A stretch of DNA of 64,000 nt, taken from NCBI RefSeq assembly GCF_947499945.1, contig NZ_CANMQD010000008.1, positions 26,620 to 90,619 of the forward strand, given 5' to 3'. Below, piece after piece: positions 58,972-64,000 of the stretch; position 1 is the first letter of the stretch, and each line of letters begins with the position of its first letter. Below the pieces are notes generated by a model that was not told the DNA's origin, made no database searches, and saw nothing but the letters and a program-made list of their open reading frames with translations. The translations under genes and the position numbers were made by a program. This DNA comes from an uncultured Sulfitobacter sp. (lineage in GTDB: Bacteria; Pseudomonadota; Alphaproteobacteria; Rhodobacterales; Rhodobacteraceae).

Positions 58972-60054
58972 ATGCTGCTGGAAGAGCTTTTCGAGGCACC
59001 GATTTACGGCGTACCACAGCCTGAAAAAGAAGCGGCCCTGTTGGCGGTTCTCAATGAGCTGGACGCGCGTCACCGTGCCAATTGTGCCCCCTATGGCGCA
59101 ATCACCCGCGCGGAAGGTAAGACAGGCGCGGCACACTCCCTGTCTGATCTGCCCTTCCTGCCCGTACGCCTGTTCAAATCACACCTGCTTGAATCCATCC
59201 CCGAGGAGGAGCGGTTCAAGATGCTGACCTCGTCTGGCACCACAGGCCAGCAGGTCTCGCGGATATCGCTGGACCGCGCAACATCTGCCTACCAGACCAA
59301 AGCGATGGTCAAAATCATGCAGGAGTTTGTGGGCAAGGCCCGTGTGCCGATGCTGGTGCTGGATCACCCTTCGGTGGTCAAGGACCGGTTGAACTTCTCT
59401 GCGCGCGGTGCGGGTATTCTGGGCATGTCCAACTTCGGACGCAAACATACCTATGCGCTGGATGATGAGACGATGCAGCCCAACTGGGACGTGATTGATC
59501 CGTTTTTGGAGCAGTTCGGCGATGGCCCTGTGTTCCTGTTCGGTTTTACGTTTATGGCGTGGAAATACTTTGTCCGCGCCCTCGAAGAGCAAGGCCGCAC
59601 CATCAACATCCCCCAAGGGGTGCTGGTGCATTCAGGCGGCTGGAAAAAGCTGCTCGATGAGGCGGTGGACAACCCCACGTTCAAGGCACGCACCACAGCC
59701 GCCACAGGCATCAAGCGTATCCACAACTTCTACGGCATGGTCGAGCAGGTCGGCTCGATCTTTGTGGAGTGCGAGGCGGGGCGTCTGCATGCGCCGTCCT
59801 TTGCCGATGTGATCATCCGCCGCGCACATGACTGGTCCGTGGCCGACAAGGGTGAGGAGGGCCTCATTCAAGTGCTGTCGTGCCTGCCGCAAAGCTATCC
59901 GGGTCATTCGCTGCTCACCGAGGATATTGGCACGCTGCTGGGTGAGGACGACTGCCCCTGCGGGCGTCACGGCCGTACATTCGCCGTGCATGGCCGCCTG
60001 CCCAAAGCCGAAGTGCGCGGCTGCTCTGACACCTTCGACGGACAAGCGGCATGA
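58972..60054 (+). CDS. LuxE-like acyl-protein synthetase family protein
   Basis: A 360-aa member of the LuxE acyl-protein synthetase family (ANL-related): 'FKMLTSSGTTGQQVSRIS' is its ATP-binding signature, and 'GMVEQVGSIFVECEAG' and 'PGHSLLTEDIG' lie in the C-terminal half. LuxE in bioluminescence makes fatty acyl-protein, but lux luciferase genes are absent here, so another acyl transfer is likely. The ATG has GGAGGG upstream; the gene follows the ligase by two bases and overlaps the GNAT gene by four. Confidence 0.88.
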   Translation: MLLEELFEAPIYGVPQPEKEAALLAVLNELDARHRANCAPYGAITRAEGKTGAAHSLSDLPFLPVRLFKSHLLESIPEEERFKMLTSSGTTGQQVSRISLDRATSAYQTKAMVKIMQEFVGKARVPMLVLDHPSVVKDRLNFSARGAGILGMSNFGRKHTYALDDETMQPNWDVIDPFLEQFGDGPVFLFGFTFMAWKYFVRALEEQGRTINIPQGVLVHSGGWKKLLDEAVDNPTFKARTTAATGIKRIHNFYGMVEQVGSIFVECEAGRLHAPSFADVIIRRAHDWSVADKGEEGLIQVLSCLPQSYPGHSLLTEDIGTLLGEDDCPCGRHGRTFAVHGRLPKAEVRGCSDTFDGQAA

Positions 60055-60608
60055 GCCTGATTTTCAGGCCAGCGGCACCCACAGACAAATGGGACGTTCA
60101 CGCGTGGCGCAATACTGAAAAAGTGCGGCAGGCCATGCTGACCCAGCACGAGATCACCGCAGACGAACATGACGCATGGTGGGACCGCAAGATGGTGGAC
60201 CCCGCGTTCCGGATGATGCTGCTGGAAGAAGACGGTGTGGTCAAAGCCGTACAAATCTATTTCGATATTATCGACAATGGCTCTGCGTGGTGGGCGTTCT
60301 ATTTCACACCCCACGCACCCGAAGACATGGGCCCGATGATGCAGTTCTGGAAAGCGACGGAACTGGCGGGGCTGTCTTATGCCTTTGACCATCTTAACCG
60401 CGAGCGGCTGATCATCGAGGTGCTGCGCTCGAACGCGGGTGTGCTGAACTGGCACAAGCGTTTTGGCTTCAAACCTTGCGATCCTGCAGTGTCCGACAAC
60501 GCGGATGATTTTGATCTGGAAGTCATGGACTACCAACAGGATGCTTACGCCGCGATGCGCGATGGCCGCTGGGCCAAGGATCTGGCCGGGATCGACATCA
60601 AACCCTGA
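60051..60608 (+). CDS. GNAT acyltransferase
   Basis: A 185-aa GNAT protein. 'RPAAPTDKWDVHAWRN' is the RimJ/PseH-type opening, and 'LIIEVLRSNAGVLNWHKRFGF' (split) contains the conserved N-x-x-V-x-x-x-H-x-x-x-G-F helix. PseH-like enzymes acylate amino sugars. As the last gene of the operon it probably transfers the ACP-bound acyl group to an amino sugar of the polysaccharide. No aminotransferase that would make such a sugar is in the window. Confidence 0.85.
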   Translation: MSLIFRPAAPTDKWDVHAWRNTEKVRQAMLTQHEITADEHDAWWDRKMVDPAFRMMLLEEDGVVKAVQIYFDIIDNGSAWWAFYFTPHAPEDMGPMMQFWKATELAGLSYAFDHLNRERLIIEVLRSNAGVLNWHKRFGFKPCDPAVSDNADDFDLEVMDYQQDAYAAMRDGRWAKDLAGIDIKP

Positions 60609-60724
60609 CCCCATCACCGTAGTGTTGTTTGGCCCTCTGTGAGAGCCGAAGCGTGCAGGCTGTGTGTCGCTGCATGACCTCGCCCGTATTGCGCACCACC
60701 ATCCAATGCCCGACCTGAAAGAGA

Positions 60725-60753
60725 AAAGAGCGCGCCGGACAGGCGCGCTCTTT
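60725..60753. terminator. Bidirectional terminator between GNAT and VCBS-RTX genes
   Basis: AAAGAGCGCGCC and GGCGCGCTCTTT form a perfect 12-bp stem around GGACA. The A and T runs at the ends of the stem make it work in both directions between the convergent genes. Confidence 0.85.
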
Positions 60754-60781
60754 GATGTTGTCTTGGCGGTAGGGTGCCGCT

Positions 60782-63700
60782 TTAGAAGATGAAATCACCA
60801 TCATCAATCAGTCCGGCTGCATTGAGCAGGGTGACCGAGTTGCCATTCGCATCCGTGACAACCGCATCGCTGCCCTGTGCTGTCACGACCAGATCGGCAA
60901 AGGCTGCCACACTGCTGTTGGTGCTGAAATCAAGCATGTCCAAGCCATTCTCGAAATCAACAACCGAGTCCTGACCGAACCCGTTGCCAAAGACGAATGT
61001 GTCAGCGCCACCGCGACCCGACAGGAAGTCATCGCCGCCGCGACCCGTCAGCACGTTTGCATCATTGTCACCCAACAACCGGTCATTCATGTCAGAGCCT
61101 GCAAGGTTCTCGATGGAGATAAAGGTATCACCGATCGAATGGCTCCCGCTGGCACCACCCGCAAAGCCTGTCAGCAGTGATACGTTCACACCGCTGCCCG
61201 AGCCCAGATAGTCAGCTGTATCCGACCCTGCACCCCCATCAAGCGTGTCACCACCACTGCGACCGCGCAGAACGTCATCGCCGCCCAGACCGCTAAGGAT
61301 GTTGGCAATGCCGTCACCATTCAGAATGTCGCCAAAGCGTGAACCGTTAAGGTTCTCGATCGAGCTGAAGGTGTCGCCGATGGCGTGGCTGCCGCTGCCA
61401 CCACCCGCAAATCCTGTTGCAATCGAGACGTTCACGAAGGCGTTTGATTCCGAGTAGTCAGAGGTGTCCGACCCGTTGCCGCCGATGAGCGTATCCCCTC
61501 CGGCACGGCCCTTGAACAGGTCATTTCCTGCTTTGCCGTCCAGAATGTTCGCGCCGGCATCACCACTGAGCAGGTCATTGAAGGCAGACCCGGTGAGGTT
61601 CTCGATCGAGCTGAAGGTGTCGCCGGAGGCGTGGTTGCCGCTGCCACCACCCGCAAATCCTGTTGCAATCGAGACGTTCACGAAGGCTGTCGAGTCTGCG
61701 TAATCGGCGGTATCCGAACCAGTACCACCGATCAGCATATCACCTCCGTCGCGGCCACGCAGAAGGTCGTTTCCGCCGCCGCCCGTCAGCATGTTCACGC
61801 CCTGATCGCCGTTCAGCAGATCGTTGAACGCGGAACCTGCCAGGTTCTCGATAGAGATGAAGCTGTCTCCTCTGGCATGGCTGTCCACACCACCGCTGGA
61901 AAAGCCTGTCAGCAGCGAGACATTCACGAAGGTGCCGGAGGTGGCGTAATCCGCCGTATCGATCCCTTCGCCCCCGTCGAGCACATCACCGCCCGTACCG
62001 CCGATGAGCACGTCTGCTCCTGCAAAGCCTACGATGAAATCACTGCCTTCACCCCCCGAAAGCACATCGTCTGCCTCGGTGCCCAAAACCAGATCGTCGT
62101 TATCCAGACCCGTGACCGTGATGGTCGCCGTTGCGGTATTGGAAGCACCTTCGCTGTCGGTGACAGTGTAGTCGAAGGTATCAAAAGCTACTGCGCCTTC
62201 AGGCAGGAATTCGAACGCTGCTCCTGTCTCGTAGCTGAATGAGCCATCATTGTTGTTGATGACCATCCCCAATGTTGCGCTCGTATCGATATTGAAGCTC
62301 AGCGTGTCACCCACATCAGGATCCGAGAAGACCCCGTTAAGGATGATGTTGGGGGCACCGGCATCATCGATCTCGCCAAAGATCGCAGCAGCAACAGGCG
62401 CGTCGTTCTCACCCTCGATGGTGATTGTGACGTCCTGTGTGGTGAAATCCGATGCGCTAACGGTAAAGGTATCGGTCAGTGTCTGGCCCTCTCTGAGCCC
62501 GTTCAGGATCGGATTCGAGCTGTCCAGCGTGTATTCCCACTTACCAGTCATGGTGCTGGAGAATATGCCATAGTCACCGCCAGCCGCAGTTGGAAGGAAG
62601 GAGAATCCTTCTGCGAACAGCTTGCCGGTGGCGGAGGGTAGCCCGAGCGTATCGCTGTCATCATCTTCGCCTACCGTTCCTGCGATATCACCGGTGATGA
62701 CGGCTGCGTCGGTGGACCCTGCGATGGTGATCGTGACCGTCTGCGACGTACCATCAGCACTCAGTACATCGAAGCTGTCCGTGAGCGTTTCACCGTCGTT
62801 CAGCCCATCCACTTCAAAGTTGGTATCATCGAGCATATAGCTCCATGCCCCTGCCGCATCGACAGTAAAGCTGCCGTAGAGGGCACCTCCGCTGTTGGCC
62901 TGGAAGGTGGTGTCGTTGTCCACATCTGTGGCCGTCAACGTCCCGCTGGCAACAGTCGCTGCGCTATCGTCTTCCGTGACATTGCCCGCCAGATCACCTG
63001 TAATCACAGCGGCGTCGTTGATGCCGGTGATTGTGATGTTGATCGTGCTGGTGGTCCCGTCCACGGTCTGGATGGTGAAGCTGTCGATGACCGGAGTATC
63101 TACGTTCGCTGCTTGCACGGCTGCCAGAGTGTTGTTTGCGCTGTAGCTAAAGTTCCCGTCCACGTCGATTGTCAGTGCACCGATCGGCCCGGTAATGGTC
63201 TCGGCCACAAAGAAGGCCTCGTTCGCATCCGCATCAGCGATATTCACACTGCCAAATGTTTGCAGCGTCTCCTCACTGTCTTCCAAGACAGACCCTTCGG
63301 CCAGCCCTGTGATCACAGCCGCGTCGTTGACACCGTCGATGGTGATATCAACCGTCTGCATTGTGCCATCCTCGCTGAGGACGACAAAGCTGTCCTCAAG
63401 GGTATCGCCTGCGCCCAGCTCTTGCACCGCAACAAAGCTGCTGTCGACGGTATAGGACCAGTCACCATCCGCTGTGACCGCGTAGCTGCCGTAGTCAGAG
63501 ATATCGATCGCTGTCTGGAAGGCATTGTCCGGGTTATCCACATCCGTTGCCAGCAATGTGCCTGTGGCGGCGACTTCGCTGTCCTCGGTTACGGTGCCGG
63601 TCGTGGTCCCGCTGATCACGGCGGCGTCGTTGGTGCCGCTGATCGTAATGCTGACCGTCTGCTCCGTGCCATCCACGCTCAGGGCAGTGAAACTATCGGT

Positions 63701-64000
63701 CAGTGTGCCGCCTGTGTTGAGTGCGTTTACCTCCGCGTTTTCATTATCAAGCGTATAGCTCCATACCCCGCCTGCACCGATATCGAAGCTACCATAGGAC
63801 AGCAGGCCCGAGTTGGTTTGGAAGACATTGTCGTCATTGTCGATATCCGTAGCCGTCAGCGTGCCGCCGGTCGTCCCGATAATGAACTCGCCATTGTCTT
63901 CCGTCACCGCCCCCGCCACATCGCCGCTGATCATGGCGGCGTCGTTGGTGCCGTTGATCGTGATGGTGATGTCCTGAGTGGTGCCATCTGCGGAAGCGAC
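60782..64000 (-). CDS. VCBS / RTX protein, cut by the right edge
   Basis: The frame is open up to base 64000, so more N-terminal sequence is expected; the ATG at 63934 lies inside a repeat and is not the start. The visible 1072 residues begin with about five VCBS-type repeats of 95-100 residues ending 'NDAAVISG', 'NDAAVITG' or 'TDAAVITG', each opened by an 'VTED' segment, then a cadherin-like domain ('VSDPDVGDTLSFNID' type). From about 670 RTX nonapeptides carry four copies of the shared module, ending 'IDDGDFIF'. VCBS-RTX proteins are typical giant type I adhesins. A bidirectional terminator lies 28 bases below the stop. Confidence 0.92.
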   Translation of the reverse strand, partial: VASADGTTQDITITINGTNDAAMISGDVAGAVTEDNGEFIIGTTGGTLTATDIDNDDNVFQTNSGLLSYGSFDIGAGGVWSYTLDNENAEVNALNTGGTLTDSFTALSVDGTEQTVSITISGTNDAAVISGTTTGTVTEDSEVAATGTLLATDVDNPDNAFQTAIDISDYGSYAVTADGDWSYTVDSSFVAVQELGAGDTLEDSFVVLSEDGTMQTVDITIDGVNDAAVITGLAEGSVLEDSEETLQTFGSVNIADADANEAFFVAETITGPIGALTIDVDGNFSYSANNTLAAVQAANVDTPVIDSFTIQTVDGTTSTINITITGINDAAVITGDLAGNVTEDDSAATVASGTLTATDVDNDTTFQANSGGALYGSFTVDAAGAWSYMLDDTNFEVDGLNDGETLTDSFDVLSADGTSQTVTITIAGSTDAAVITGDIAGTVGEDDDSDTLGLPSATGKLFAEGFSFLPTAAGGDYGIFSSTMTGKWEYTLDSSNPILNGLREGQTLTDTFTVSASDFTTQDVTITIEGENDAPVAAAIFGEIDDAGAPNIILNGVFSDPDVGDTLSFNIDTSATLGMVINNNDGSFSYETGAAFEFLPEGAVAFDTFDYTVTDSEGASNTATATITVTGLDNDDLVLGTEADDVLSGGEGSDFIVGFAGADVLIGGTGGDVLDGGEGIDTADYATSGTFVNVSLLTGFSSGGVDSHARGDSFISIENLAGSAFNDLLNGDQGVNMLTGGGGNDLLRGRDGGDMLIGGTGSDTADYADSTAFVNVSIATGFAGGGSGNHASGDTFSSIENLTGSAFNDLLSGDAGANILDGKAGNDLFKGRAGGDTLIGGNGSDTSDYSESNAFVNVSIATGFAGGGSGSHAIGDTFSSIENLNGSRFGDILNGDGIANILSGLGGDDVLRGRSGGDTLDGGAGSDTADYLGSGSGVNVSLLTGFAGGASGSHSIGDTFISIENLAGSDMNDRLLGDNDANVLTGRGGDDFLSGRGGADTFVFGNGFGQDSVVDFENGLDMLDFSTNSSVAAFADLVVTAQGSDAVVTDANGNSVTLLNAAGLIDDGDFIF
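61327..61690 (-). repeat. Near-identical 246-base repeat pair in the VCBS-RTX gene
   Basis: About 80-90 bases around 61350-61440 recur at 61596-61686, again 246 bases apart (82 codons), with only a few changes. The same spacing as in the CAP-RTX gene shows that the 82-residue module is the unit of duplication. Confidence 0.8.

Noticed and set aside
58972..60054. A bioluminescence (lux) gene cluster
   Set aside because: Only the LuxE-like family member is present; luciferase and reductase genes are missing, and the neighbours point to sugar acylation.

Overview
The window looks like part of a large extrachromosomal replicon (plasmid or chromid) from an alphaproteobacterium of the Rhodobacterales, probably the roseobacter group. 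The reasons are a RepA-type initiator next to a divergent parAB pair, DUF1403 and DUF2793 proteins, many giant RTX proteins, and GC-rich coding with alphaproteobacterial ribosome sites. The combination of RepA, parAB, rmlABCD and capsule export genes resembles the roseobacter 'biofilm plasmids' that carry rhamnose genes. That comparison rests on recalled literature and was not tested by alignment. Both window ends cut through genes.

Layout. 1-9434 (minus): a six-gene polysaccharide operon, galE - rmlB - rmlD - sulfotransferase-like - GlfT2-like galactofuranosyltransferase - a very long KpsC-like/TPR/glycosyltransferase fusion that leaves the left edge. 9671-23057 (minus): two giant RTX proteins (2245 and 1953 aa) with a small secreted protein between them. 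23176-26480: a recombination/segregation island (scpB pseudogene, scpB-like gene, DUF1403 gene, divergent tyrosine recombinase) with an inverted repeat in the divergent gap. 26795-30508 (plus): epimerase, phosphomannomutase, UDP-glucose dehydrogenase. 30509-31566: an AT-richer patch with a small membrane protein and an IS3-type transposase remnant. 31567-34524: RTX protein. 34617-45719: manC, rmlC, glf, an RTX protein, kpsT, kpsE, kpsM, a GT2 glycosyltransferase and rmlA. 45740-49740: the replication and partition region (parS-like sites, parB, parA, iteron origin, repA). 49758-55930: a DUF2793 protein, a CAP-RTX fusion and a beta-helix-RTX fusion. 56664-60608 (plus): an acyl-modification operon (acyl carrier protein, SDR, AMP-forming ligase, LuxE-like, GNAT). 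60782-64000: a VCBS-RTX protein that leaves the right edge.

How it fits together. The sugar genes can supply dTDP-L-rhamnose, UDP-galactose and UDP-galactofuranose, GDP-mannose and UDP-glucuronate. The glycosyltransferases assemble these sugars and KpsE/KpsT/KpsM-like proteins export the chain. The GNAT operon may add an acyl group to an amino sugar. About 40% of the window codes for seven RTX proteins that share one kind of C-terminal end ('DF[LIV]F'), the form expected of type I secretion substrates; no type I exporter lies in the window. Together the region looks devoted to building a cell surface and matrix. The most unusual signals are an 82-residue module repeated about 36 times across six of the RTX proteins, the recombinase/DUF1403/ScpB island with its inverted repeat, the five-gene acyl-modification operon, a very ordered iteron origin with three parS-like palindromes, and a conserved leader element at exactly the same distance from rmlC and kpsT.
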